Assembly (NCBI GenBank): GCA_023444055.1
Contig: JAEZRV010000007.1
Location: 97,130-161,129, forward strand
DNA: 64,000 nucleotides
Direction: 5' to 3'
Origin: Bacillota bacterium
Lineage (GTDB): Bacteria > Bacillota > Clostridia > Acetivibrionales > DSM-1351
The stretch's first letter is position 1. Each line of letters opens with the position of its first letter. The position numbers and the translations under genes are program-made. Positions 7,694 through 16,091 of the stretch are shown piece by piece. The notes under the pieces were generated by a model. That model saw nothing but the letters and a program-made list of their open reading frames with translations, was not told where the DNA came from and searched no databases.

Positions 7694-8167
7694 ATGAACA
7701 TATACGAAATAACTGTAAAGAACTCAAAAAATGAAGAGGTATCCTTGGAAGAATACAAAGGAAAGGTATTATTGATTGTAAATACGGCTACAGGTTGCGG
7801 ATTCACACCTCAATATGAAGGCTTACAAAAATTGTATAATCAATATAATGAGCAGGGCTTTGAAATATTAGATTTTCCTTGCAATCAGTTTGCAAATCAA
7901 GCACCGGGAAGTGATGAAGAAATTAATAGCTTCTGTACCCTCAATTATGGAACTACTTTCCCCAGATTTGCAAAAATTGATGTAAATGGTTCCAATGAAG
8001 CACCCTTGTATACACTTCTAAAAAAAGCAAAGGGTGGTGTATTTGGTTCCAATATTAAGTGGAATTTTACAAAATTTTTGGTAGATAGAAACGGTAATAT
8101 TGTTAAGCGATATGGGTCAATTGATAAACCTGACCAGATAGAAAAAGACATTAAGAAACTTCTGTGA
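7694..8167 (+). CDS. Glutathione peroxidase-family thiol peroxidase
   Basis: A 157-residue protein of the Gpx/BsaA family that reduces hydroperoxides, in clostridia probably with thioredoxin as donor. The peroxidatic cysteine is in NTATGCGFTPQY (selenocysteine position replaced by Cys). FPCNQFANQAPG and the WNFTKFLVDRNG strand with the active-site Trp and Asn are intact. There is no signal peptide. ATG at 7694 follows AAGGTGGG. It is the first gene behind the OhrR operator and is followed by the repressor gene 39 bases downstream, so induction by organic peroxides is expected. Confidence 0.93.
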   Translation: MNIYEITVKNSKNEEVSLEEYKGKVLLIVNTATGCGFTPQYEGLQKLYNQYNEQGFEILDFPCNQFANQAPGSDEEINSFCTLNYGTTFPRFAKIDVNGSNEAPLYTLLKKAKGGVFGSNIKWNFTKFLVDRNGNIVKRYGSIDKPDQIEKDIKKLL

Positions 8168-8206
8168 TAAACTATAATTTTGTATTTTTATGGGGGAGTA
8201 TTTTAA

Positions 8207-8638
8207 ATGAATTATGAAATGCTTAAATTAAATAATCAATTGTGTTTTCCTTTGTATGCCTGCTCTAGAGAGGTTATAAAAAAGTACAAGCCCTTTTTAG
8301 ATGCTATAGGGCTTACTTATACTCAGTACATTGTTATGATGGTTCTATGGGATACAAAATGTATCAATGTAAAATCACTGGGTGAACAGCTGTATCTTGA
8401 TTCAGGAACATTGACACCAATGCTAAAAAAAATGGAAGTACAGGGACTGGTTAAACGAGAGAGAGATGTAAAGGATGAGAGAAACCTGATTGTAACCATT
8501 ACTGAACAAGGTGAGAGTTTAAAGGCACAGGCTTCAGATATTCCATTACAAATGAGAGAGTGCATTTCACTTTCTGCCGATGAAGCAAAAATGCTTTATC
8601 AATTGCTATATAAATTGTTGGGGCAAATATGTGAATAA
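8207..8638 (+). CDS. ohrR: MarR-family organic peroxide sensor OhrR
   Basis: A 143-residue winged-helix repressor. The N-terminus LNNQLCFPLYACSREVIKKY has the conserved reactive cysteine of OhrR (Cys at about position 13) and is followed by LTYTQYIVMMVLWD. The recognition helix region LYLDSGTLTPMLKKMEVQGL and wing VKRERDVKDERN are typical of the family. Oxidation of the cysteine by organic hydroperoxides releases DNA. It lies downstream of the peroxidase gene and of the matching operator. The start ATG at 8207 follows GGGGGAG. Confidence 0.92.
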   Translation: MNYEMLKLNNQLCFPLYACSREVIKKYKPFLDAIGLTYTQYIVMMVLWDTKCINVKSLGEQLYLDSGTLTPMLKKMEVQGLVKRERDVKDERNLIVTITEQGESLKAQASDIPLQMRECISLSADEAKMLYQLLYKLLGQICE

Positions 8639-8752
8639 ACATAAACAATCTTGATTAAAGCTAATATAAGTGTAACTGCTAAAGGCAATATACCCTTAAC
8701 ACCTACACTCACATATTAATAAGGCATTATTAACAAATTATAACCGATATAA

Positions 8753-9922
8753 CTATGAGCGAATTGCTTGTTCAAGACTTTTCATTGCCTTTTCAAGTAT
8801 ACTCCTTGGACAAGCAATATTGATTCTCTCAAATAATGCAGTCTCTCTTCCAAATATAATGCCACCATCTAGCCAGAGTTTTGCTTTGTCTATAATAAGC
8901 TTTTCTAATTCTTTATAAGATAAGCCTAATCCACTGCAGTCTAGCCATATAAGATAAGTTCCTTCAGGCTCAACAAGCTTAATTTCAGGTAATTTTTCAT
9001 TAATGAAGTTTCTAACATAGTCTAAATTTCCTTTTAAATATACTTTTAGCTCCTTTAACCACGCTTCACCCTTCGAATAGGCAGACTGACATGCTACTAA
9101 TCCCAGAGTATTTAGCTGGCTATAGCCACTTGCATCAAATTCTTCACGAAATGCATATCTTAGAGTTTTATTTGGAATAAAGATATTGGAAATCTGTAAC
9201 CCGGCTATATTAAATGTCTTGCTAGGAGCTGTGCAAATAATTGAGTTCATTGCAAATTCTTCATTTATTGATGCAAACACTGTATGAGTGCTCCCTGGAT
9301 ATATAAAATCGCAATGAATCTCATCAGATAACACTATTACATTATGCTTAAGGCATATTTCACCAATTCGTGTAAGTTCATCTTTTGTCCATACACGACC
9401 GGTAGGATTTTGTGGACTACAAAGCAAAAATAATTTTACATGCTCATTTACTATTTTTGATTCGAAGTCTTCATAGTCAATTGTATATTTTCTATCTTTA
9501 TATGCTAATTGATTATTTACCAGCTTACGCTTATTTGACAATATACATTCAGAAAATGGATAATAAACTGGTTGCTGTATCAGTATTGAGTCTCCTTCAT
9601 TGGTGAAAGCTTTAATTGCTAAAGCTATGGCAAACACAATTCCAGGAGTTTTTATAAGCCAATCTTTATTAATATCCCAACTAAATTGTTTTTCGAACCA
9701 GTTCTGAAGCGAGATAAAATAGGTTTCTTTAACATCACTATAGCCAAAAATACCGTGAGATACTGCTTTTTGTATATCAGAAATAATATCTTCTGGAAGG
9801 CGGAAATCCATATCTGCAATCCAAAGCGGCAATAAATCATCTCGATTCCTACGCTCCATTAAAAAATCATATTTTAAAGAATTTGTATTTTTACGGTCTA
9901 TAATTTCATCAAAGTTAGTCAT
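8753..9922 (-). CDS. PatB/MalY-type cystathionine beta-lyase (class I/II aminotransferase fold)
   Basis: A 389-residue PLP enzyme of the MalY/PatB subgroup, which splits cystathionine or cysteine conjugates to give homocysteine or thiol, pyruvate and ammonia. The start MTNFDEIIDRKNTNSLKYDF is characteristic. LPLWIADMDF, SPQNPTGRVW, VLSDEIHCDF and the PLP-lysine motif TAPSKTFNIAGLQ are all present. I chose ATG at 9922 because GGAGG at 9931-9936 precedes it; an upstream TTG would overlap that site. It probably forms an operon with the upstream gene ending at 9991 (68 bases apart), both in sulfur amino-acid metabolism. Confidence 0.9.
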   Translation of the reverse strand: MTNFDEIIDRKNTNSLKYDFLMERRNRDDLLPLWIADMDFRLPEDIISDIQKAVSHGIFGYSDVKETYFISLQNWFEKQFSWDINKDWLIKTPGIVFAIALAIKAFTNEGDSILIQQPVYYPFSECILSNKRKLVNNQLAYKDRKYTIDYEDFESKIVNEHVKLFLLCSPQNPTGRVWTKDELTRIGEICLKHNVIVLSDEIHCDFIYPGSTHTVFASINEEFAMNSIICTAPSKTFNIAGLQISNIFIPNKTLRYAFREEFDASGYSQLNTLGLVACQSAYSKGEAWLKELKVYLKGNLDYVRNFINEKLPEIKLVEPEGTYLIWLDCSGLGLSYKELEKLIIDKAKLWLDGGIIFGRETALFERINIACPRSILEKAMKSLEQAIRS

Positions 9923-9990
9923 AAAGAATTCCTCCAATCAAATACATACAGCTTATTCTATGGGGTTAAACCCATTTTAACTATATGAAA

Positions 9991-11130
9991 TTATATTGCT
10001 TGAGATAAGTCACTAATTAAGTCATTAACATCTTCAATTCCAATTGAAAGTCTTAAAATACTATCAGTAATACCATTTCTTTCTCTGTCTTCTTTGGGGA
10101 CATCGGCATGTGTCTGTGTCATTGGATATGTAATTAAGGTTTCAACACCACCTAGACTTTCCGCAAAACGAATTAATTTAACTGAGCTCAGTATCTGCAA
10201 AGCAATTTCTGAATTCTCAACTTCAAATGTCAGCATACTTCCAAAGCCTCTTGATTGCTTTTTACTGATTTCATATTCTGGATGGTCAGAAAGTCCAGGA
10301 TAATATACATTCTTTACCCTAGAATTTGTTTTTAACCATTGAGCAATTGCAATAGCATTTTGCTGTTGGCGCTCCATACGAATTGCTAAAGTTTTAATAC
10401 CTCTTAAAATTAACCAGCTGTCAAAAGGAGCTAAACCAGAACCTACTGTTTTTATAATGAATCTCAATTTATCCGATAACTCCTCACTATTTACAATTAT
10501 GAATCCAGCTAATGTATCGTTATGACCACCAAGAAATTTTGTTCCACTATGTACAACAATATCAGCGCCAAGAGTAAGTGGGTTTTGAAAATATGGAGAT
10601 AGAAAGGTATTATCTACAATAAATAGTAGATTGTACTTTTTAGCTACTTCTGCCACTTTGCTAATATCAGTAACATTCATCATAGGATTTGTTGGTGTCT
10701 CAACATAAATAGCTTTTGTAGCAGGTGTAATATATCTTTCTATAGTATCTTTACTGGTATTTATAAAGTCAAAGTTAATTTGATTCTTTTTATTAATATT
10801 GTTAAATAAGCGAATAGAGCCACCATATAAATCATTACTACATATGATGTGGTCGCCAGGACTAAATAATTCCATAAGCGCGGTAATAGCTGCCATACCA
10901 CTTGAAAAAGCAAGTGCATCATAGCCATTTTCCAGTGAACAGACAACTTTCTCTAGCTGCTCTCTGGTTGGGTTTTGCAATCGACTGTAATCGTATCCAG
11001 TACTATTTCCTACACCGGGATGTGCAAAGGTTGCAGTTTGATAAATAGGAAAGCTGATAGCTCCTGATTTGTCACAGACAGAAACATCATTATTGCCATA
11101 AATACATTTTGTTGGTAATTGATAAGCCAT
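9991..11130 (-). CDS. Cys/Met-metabolism PLP enzyme (cystathionine gamma-synthase/lyase family)
   Basis: A 379-residue trans-sulfuration enzyme. It has YSRLQNPTREQLE, the FSSGMAA phosphate-binding loop, VETPTNPMMNVTDI, and the PLP-lysine motif HSGTKFLGGHND. Family members make or break cystathionine or split methionine; motifs alone do not separate gamma-synthase, gamma-lyase and beta-lyase. The first of two minus-strand genes, it precedes the PatB-like gene. ATG at 11130 has no visible Shine-Dalgarno sequence (GATTTTTT precedes it), which is unusual here. I saw no S-box or T-box in the leader. Confidence 0.88.
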   Translation of the reverse strand: MAYQLPTKCIYGNNDVSVCDKSGAISFPIYQTATFAHPGVGNSTGYDYSRLQNPTREQLEKVVCSLENGYDALAFSSGMAAITALMELFSPGDHIICSNDLYGGSIRLFNNINKKNQINFDFINTSKDTIERYITPATKAIYVETPTNPMMNVTDISKVAEVAKKYNLLFIVDNTFLSPYFQNPLTLGADIVVHSGTKFLGGHNDTLAGFIIVNSEELSDKLRFIIKTVGSGLAPFDSWLILRGIKTLAIRMERQQQNAIAIAQWLKTNSRVKNVYYPGLSDHPEYEISKKQSRGFGSMLTFEVENSEIALQILSSVKLIRFAESLGGVETLITYPMTQTHADVPKEDRERNGITDSILRLSIGIEDVNDLISDLSQAI

Positions 11131-11951
11131 AAAAAATCATGCAGTGACTGATACAAAAAATCTCTTAACTACGTTATTTAGAAAAATACGGTACAGGAAG
11201 TATTAAGCTGAATTTTGCCACAGTCCATATCGCGCATTTTATGTAGCTTGAAAGAATACTGCGCTGCATGTCTCCTTATATTATTTTCTTTCAAACATTT
11301 ATCTTAAACAAAAACATATTCTATACTAACTATATAGGAATACTATAAATATATATGATGATAGTTAAATAGTCAATATAATTTTAACAATCCCTATGGG
11401 TTTAATATGAAATTATAAAGATTATTAAAATAAAAGTGTATATTTGTTATCATGGTTTCTGCATTTTATATTTCAAATTGCCAATAAATGTTTCAAATGA
11501 TTAACAAAATCTGTTTAAAGTAGTATTTTACAAAACAAACATATTGACAATTTAATAACAATATCGTAATATTTAAATATAGAAATAAGAAGATATAAAA
11601 ATATAAAGATATAAAGATGTAGAGGTGTATAAATTACTAATCACAGTTTCGCGCATAATTAATTTTGCAATAAACTTTGAGTATTAATGGCTATCTGCTC
11701 AAAATATACTAGTACTATTGACTACAAAAGTTGAAAAAAAATTGGAATATAAATTTGGTGAGCTAAAACGTAATATTTGTAAATATAACAAATTATGGTT
11801 TGTAGCGTTAGAAATTGGGTAAATATAAATTGTGTACGAATTGTGCTAACAAAACTGATTTGAACAATTACAAAACTATTGAATTCATTTCAATTGATTA
11901 TATTGAGACTAAAAGCACTATTAAATCAAGCTATATTTTGGAGGTGTTAGT
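11131..11951. other. Divergent AT-rich intergenic region
   Basis: About 820 bases separate the two divergent sulfur-metabolism transcripts. It must hold both promoters. I found no riboswitch, no convincing ORF and no clear -35/-10 pair. The only notable element is the phrase at 11730-11760 shared with the msrAB leader. Confidence 0.5.
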
Positions 11952-14681
11952 ATGAGTAAAAAAGTATTAATTGTTGGAGGAGTTGCTGGTGGAGCATCAA
12001 CAGCTACAAGACTCAGGCGTTTAGATGAAAATGCTGAAATAATTATTTTTGAAAAGGATGAATACATTTCTTTTGCCAATTGCGGATTGCCATATTACAT
12101 CGGAGGTGTTATAGAGGAACGTGATAAACTTCTATTGCAGACCCCCCAAGCAATCAAGGATAGATTTAATATAGATGTAAGAGTGTTTAGTGAAGTTGTA
12201 AAAGTAGACCCTATAGCAAAGCTAGTTACAGTTAATTCAAAAAATAAAGGAGTGTATGAGGAGTCCTTTGACTATCTGGTGCTATCACCGGGTGCAGTTC
12301 CTGTAAAACCACCAATCAAGGGTATAGAATCTAAGAAAATATTCACACTTAGAAATGTTCCTGATACTGATGCAATAAAGGCTCAAGTTGACAAATATAC
12401 TAAGACTTCATCAGTATCTATTGGTGGGGAGCAACTTGTAAATGTAGGCGAAAACAATAGTGCTACTGTTATAGTAATAGGTGGGGGCTTTATAGGAATT
12501 GAAACTGCTGAAAACATGGTAGAGCAAGGACTAAATGTAGTTCTAGTTGAGGCAGCACCACACATACTTGCACCATTTGATTCTGAATTTGCAATGGTAG
12601 CTGAAGCAGAAATGGAATCAATGGGAGTTGAACTTCATCTTGGTGATGGAGTAAACGAGTTTATTGAAGAAGGAGATAAAATATCTGTTAAACTTGCTTC
12701 AGGAAAGATAATTACAGGAGATTTTGTTGTTTCGGCAATAGGCGTTAGACCTGCAACAGACTTTATAAAGGAGTCCGGCATCATTCTCGGATCTAGAGGA
12801 CATATTGTTGTAGATGAGCATATGAGAACAAATTTCGAAAACATTTATGCAGCAGGAGATGCAGCAGAGATAGTTGATTTCATAACAAAGAGTAAAACGG
12901 CTATTCCTCTTGCAGGACCAGCTAATAGGCAGGCTAGAATAATTGCTGAAAACATTTTCGGTATAGATAGAAAATATTTAGGATCTATTGGAACATCTAT
13001 AATTAAGGTATTTGATAAGACAGCTGCTGCAACAGGTCTGAACATGAGAAATGCAAAAAGAGCAGGGATAGCTGCAAAGGCTGTGTTTATTCATCCAAGT
13101 AGCCATGCGACTTATTATCCTGGTGCAACACAGATGTCGATAAAATTAGTATATACAGAAGATAGAAAAGTTTTAGGAGCGCAAGCTGTAGGATATGATG
13201 GAGTAGACAAGATTATTGATGTTATTGCTACATTAATTAAGTTTGGTGGAACAGTTGATGACCTTGCAGAGCTTGAACTTGCATATGCACCGCCTTATTT
13301 ATCTGCAAAGTCCCCAGCGAATATGCTTGGCTTTGTAGCTCAAAACAATATAGAAGGACTTGTAGATAATGCTACTATAGACGAATTCAATGAGCAATTT
13401 AATCCTGAAACTATGTTATTGGTTGATGTTAGAGAAAATATAGAATCAGAAAATAGAAATATTTATGGAAGTATAAATATACCTCTTAATAGCATCAGAA
13501 AACGGATGCATGAAATTCCTAAAGACAAACTAATCTGGATTTACTGTGCTGTAGGCGTTAGAGGGTATATAGCTGCAAGGATTCTCAATCAAAATGGTTA
13601 CAGAACAAAGAATCTTGCTGGCGGATTCAATCTTATAAAATTGTCATCATTTAGGCTTCTGAAAAATAGCAATACTGATAATGATAGCAATAAAATTAAT
13701 AAAGAAGGCACTAAAATTGATAATGTAAGCACAAATAATGGAAATTACAAAGTAAGTAATGGCATAGACAATGGAATGTACAAAATAGTTGATGTTATCG
13801 ATGAGAACAAAACAAATAATAGCATAGACGATAGCAAAAATAACGTTGTAAGTACAAGTGAAACAACAAGCACTTTTCAAATTAAATCGCAGAATAAAAC
13901 TGAGATTAAAACACTTGATGCGCGAGGGTTATCATGTCCTGGCCCTCTTATGAAGGTCAAAGCTTCCATAGATGAGATGGAGGCTGGACAAATACTAAAA
14001 GTATTAGCATCCGATCCAGGATTCTATGAGGATATCAAGGCTTGGTGCAAGAGAACAAATTGTGAACTAGTGGATTTAACAAAAAAATCAGGCGAAATAA
14101 CAGCATTAATTAGAAAGACAAACAACAGTCTTGGTGATAGCAGCAATAACAGTAATAGTAGTCAGATTGTTGGTTGTAGTTCGGGAAATTGCAGCACAGC
14201 AGTTTCGGTAAAGGATCATAAAAATATTGTTGTATTCAGCGGTGATCTTGACAAAGCCTTAGCAGCTTTTATTATAGCCAATGGAGCTGCATCTATGGGC
14301 AAAAAAGTAACAATGTTTTTCACCTTCTGGGGTCTTAACATTTTGAGAAAACCTGAAAAGATTTCTATTAAAAAAGGATTTCTTGATTCCATGTTTGGTG
14401 CAATGATGCCAAAAGGAACAGGAAAGCTGAAGTTATCAAAGATGAATATGATGGGCATGGGAACTGCCATGATGAAGAAGGTTATGAAAGACAAGAATAT
14501 TTCATCAATAGATGAATTAGTAAAAGCTGCAATAGACAGCGGAATCGAACTAATTGCTTGTCAGATGTCTATGGATGTTATGGGTATAAGGCAGGAAGAG
14601 CTTCTAGATGGAGTAAAGTTTGGTGGTGTAGGTTATATGCTTGGAGAAGCAGAAGATTCAGATGTGAATTTCTTTATTTAG
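11952..14681 (+). CDS. CoA-disulfide/persulfide reductase fused to rhodanese, TusA and DsrE-like domains
   Basis: A 909-residue four-module sulfur-handling protein. Residues 1 to about 455 are a pyridine-nucleotide disulfide reductase of the CoA-disulfide reductase type, with GGVAGGAS for FAD, the single active-site Cys44 in SFANCGLPYY, and VIGGGFIGIETAEN for NAD(P)H. A rhodanese domain follows (about 475-565, catalytic Cys near 532 in YCAVGVRGY). An Asn/Asp/Ser-rich linker covers about 570-650. TusA lies at about 652-725 (GLSCPGPLMK, Cys near 662). A DsrE-like domain ends the protein (about 755-909). Such fusions move persulfide sulfur between thiols. ATG at 11952 follows GGAGGTG. An Rrf2 regulator gene lies downstream. 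Confidence 0.92.
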   Translation: MSKKVLIVGGVAGGASTATRLRRLDENAEIIIFEKDEYISFANCGLPYYIGGVIEERDKLLLQTPQAIKDRFNIDVRVFSEVVKVDPIAKLVTVNSKNKGVYEESFDYLVLSPGAVPVKPPIKGIESKKIFTLRNVPDTDAIKAQVDKYTKTSSVSIGGEQLVNVGENNSATVIVIGGGFIGIETAENMVEQGLNVVLVEAAPHILAPFDSEFAMVAEAEMESMGVELHLGDGVNEFIEEGDKISVKLASGKIITGDFVVSAIGVRPATDFIKESGIILGSRGHIVVDEHMRTNFENIYAAGDAAEIVDFITKSKTAIPLAGPANRQARIIAENIFGIDRKYLGSIGTSIIKVFDKTAAATGLNMRNAKRAGIAAKAVFIHPSSHATYYPGATQMSIKLVYTEDRKVLGAQAVGYDGVDKIIDVIATLIKFGGTVDDLAELELAYAPPYLSAKSPANMLGFVAQNNIEGLVDNATIDEFNEQFNPETMLLVDVRENIESENRNIYGSINIPLNSIRKRMHEIPKDKLIWIYCAVGVRGYIAARILNQNGYRTKNLAGGFNLIKLSSFRLLKNSNTDNDSNKINKEGTKIDNVSTNNGNYKVSNGIDNGMYKIVDVIDENKTNNSIDDSKNNVVSTSETTSTFQIKSQNKTEIKTLDARGLSCPGPLMKVKASIDEMEAGQILKVLASDPGFYEDIKAWCKRTNCELVDLTKKSGEITALIRKTNNSLGDSSNNSNSSQIVGCSSGNCSTAVSVKDHKNIVVFSGDLDKALAAFIIANGAASMGKKVTMFFTFWGLNILRKPEKISIKKGFLDSMFGAMMPKGTGKLKLSKMNMMGMGTAMMKKVMKDKNISSIDELVKAAIDSGIELIACQMSMDVMGIRQEELLDGVKFGGVGYMLGEAEDSDVNFFI

Positions 14682-14774
14682 CCTGTTTAATTAGCTTTGC
14701 TTCATAGTGAGAAGAGAATAGTAAAATGAGTTTTGCAGCACACGAATTGAAAGATTAAATAAAATAAAAATTAG

Positions 14775-14838
14775 AGTGACATACAATGAGATTATATGGT
14801 AAGTATTTAAATAAGCTATAATCTTTTTGTATGGCACT
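14775..14838 (+). terminator. Long hairpin after the disulfide reductase gene
   Basis: Two 22-base arms (14775-14796 and 14817-14838) pair with three mismatches; the outer part reads AGTGACATACAA / TTGTATGGCACT. A T-rich stretch follows. It ends the reductase transcript. Confidence 0.65.
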
Positions 14839-15021
14839 TCTTTATTATGTGCGATTTTTAATAGTGTTTCCTAATTTTAAGTGCAGTATATTAAGCAGAT
14901 TGACTTAAATTAATTATCAGTGTATTATATATATAATTCCTACTATAAAAGTATGAATATAAAAGTTTATATAGACGATTAGTAGTAATTTAGTTAATAA
15001 AGCATTATAATATCAAAAGTA

Positions 15022-15100
15022 GAGGCTATCGCAAGAAGCATCTTATATCGTGTTCCTAGATTTTTCTATCCTATATAAAAAGATGTTTTGAAACAGACCC
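15022..15100. repeat. Possible small foldback element before the Rrf2 gene
   Basis: The ends GAGGCTATCGCAAGAAGCATCTT and, inverted, GGGTCTGTTTCAAAACATCTT are imperfect inverted repeats. They resemble the GGG(T/A)CTGTxxCAAAAC ends of the element at 23734-23883. It would lie between the Rrf2 promoter and gene. Weakly supported. Confidence 0.3.
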
Positions 15101-15126
15101 TTAGTCTTTACCGAAGGAGGATTCAA

Positions 15127-15561
15127 ATGAAAATATCTACAAAAGGAAGATATGCATTAAGATTAATGTTGGATATGGCAACGCACAATAATGGCGATTT
15201 AGTAAGAATAAAGGATATCGCTGAGAGACAGGATATTTCAGATAAATATTTGGAACAAATAGTATCTGCTTTAAATAAAGCTGGCTATGTTAAAAGCGTT
15301 AGAGGTCCGCAAGGCGGTTATCGTTTGACTAAAAATCCAGACCAATATACAGTTGGAATGATACTCCGAATAACTGAAGGTAGTTTAGCACCTGTAGCAT
15401 GCTTGGAAGACGATAAAAATGAGTGCGAAAGACATACTGATTGCGCAACCCTGATACTTTGGAAAAAACTTGATGAAGCAATTAAAGGTGTTGTTGATAA
15501 GGTTACAATTGAGGATTTAATGAAATGGCAAGAAAATAGTGCAGATAGTTACAACATTTAG
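15127..15561 (+). CDS. Rrf2-family transcriptional regulator
   Basis: A 144-residue regulator of the Rrf2/IscR/CymR family. The start MKISTKGRYALRLMLDMA is canonical; ATG at 15127 follows GAAGGAGG. The winged helix contains ISDKYLEQIVSALNKAGYVK and the wing SVRGPQGGYRL. Three cysteines (ACLEDDKNECERHTDC, spacing x7 and x5) sit where IscR-type members bind an iron-sulfur cluster. The position after the sulfur-transfer enzyme suggests it senses Fe-S or cysteine/persulfide status; which genes it controls cannot be told from this window. Confidence 0.9.
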   Translation: MKISTKGRYALRLMLDMATHNNGDLVRIKDIAERQDISDKYLEQIVSALNKAGYVKSVRGPQGGYRLTKNPDQYTVGMILRITEGSLAPVACLEDDKNECERHTDCATLILWKKLDEAIKGVVDKVTIEDLMKWQENSADSYNI

Positions 15562-15585
15562 TTAATAAAGTTGTTTATAGATTTC

Positions 15586-15646
15586 AAAAGTAATAAATAT
15601 AAAAAATACCTCTTTTAGGGGTTTGATTTTTATATTTATTACTTTT
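15586..15646 (+). terminator. Intrinsic terminator after the Rrf2 gene
   Basis: A perfect 20-base inverted repeat (15586-15605 and 15627-15646; AAAAGTAATAAATAT... / ...ATATTTATTACTTTT) with an inner CC/GG loop is followed by further T residues. Its symmetry would also allow termination on the minus strand. Confidence 0.75.
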
Positions 15647-15660
15647 TTATATTTTATGTA

Positions 15661-15891
15661 CTTATAATACTTGCAGGTGGTGCTGGTGAAAAAATGCTGG
15701 CAGCCTATAACTATCAGGAAATGGAAGAGTTGCTTGAGGATTGCGGTTTTTTGATTTATGAACATTTAGAGCCAAATGAGATAACCGAACAATATTTTAA
15801 AGAGTATAACGACGCAAATTCAAACAATCAAATGTCAGCTTTTGAAAATGTAAATTATTGCTTTGCTGTTAAGAAAAAAATATATGGCTAA
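15661..15891 (+). pseudogene. C-terminal remnant of a SAM-dependent methyltransferase
   Basis: About 77 codons end in ENVNYCFAVKKKIYG after GGAGEKMLAAYNYQEMEELL and EDCGFLIYEHLEPNEI. This looks like the last quarter of a leucine carboxymethyltransferase-type class I methyltransferase. The start of the fold with the SAM-binding loop is absent, and the preceding DNA is the Rrf2 terminator. An internal ATG at 15694 has no proper ribosome site. Confidence 0.5.
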
Positions 15892-15928
15892 ATATATAAT
15901 AATATAATAATGTATTAATGGCTAAATC

Positions 15929-16031
15929 TATACTGAGAACCAGAGCTTACATTATAGCTAAGAGTTGGTTTTCCCACTATATTGAGAATCAGAACTTTTT
16001 ATTATGTTTAAGAGTGAGTTTTACCACCACG
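15929..16031. repeat. Imperfect tandem duplication of about 52 bp
   Basis: Two adjacent copies, beginning ATACTGAGAACCAGAGCTTA and ATATTGAGAATCAGAACTTT, both continue with TTATxxxTAAGAGT(T/G)(G/A)GTTTT(C/A)CCAC. They lie in the topoisomerase promoter region. No function is evident. Confidence 0.5.
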
Positions 16032-16091
16032 CTAAATGATGATATAATAATGTTCTGTTAAAAAAGTTTTTGATTTTAGAAGGAGATACTT

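Noticed and set aside
11131..11340. Possible S-box or T-box leader for the Cys/Met enzyme gene
   Set aside because: None of the conserved riboswitch or T-box core sequences is present.
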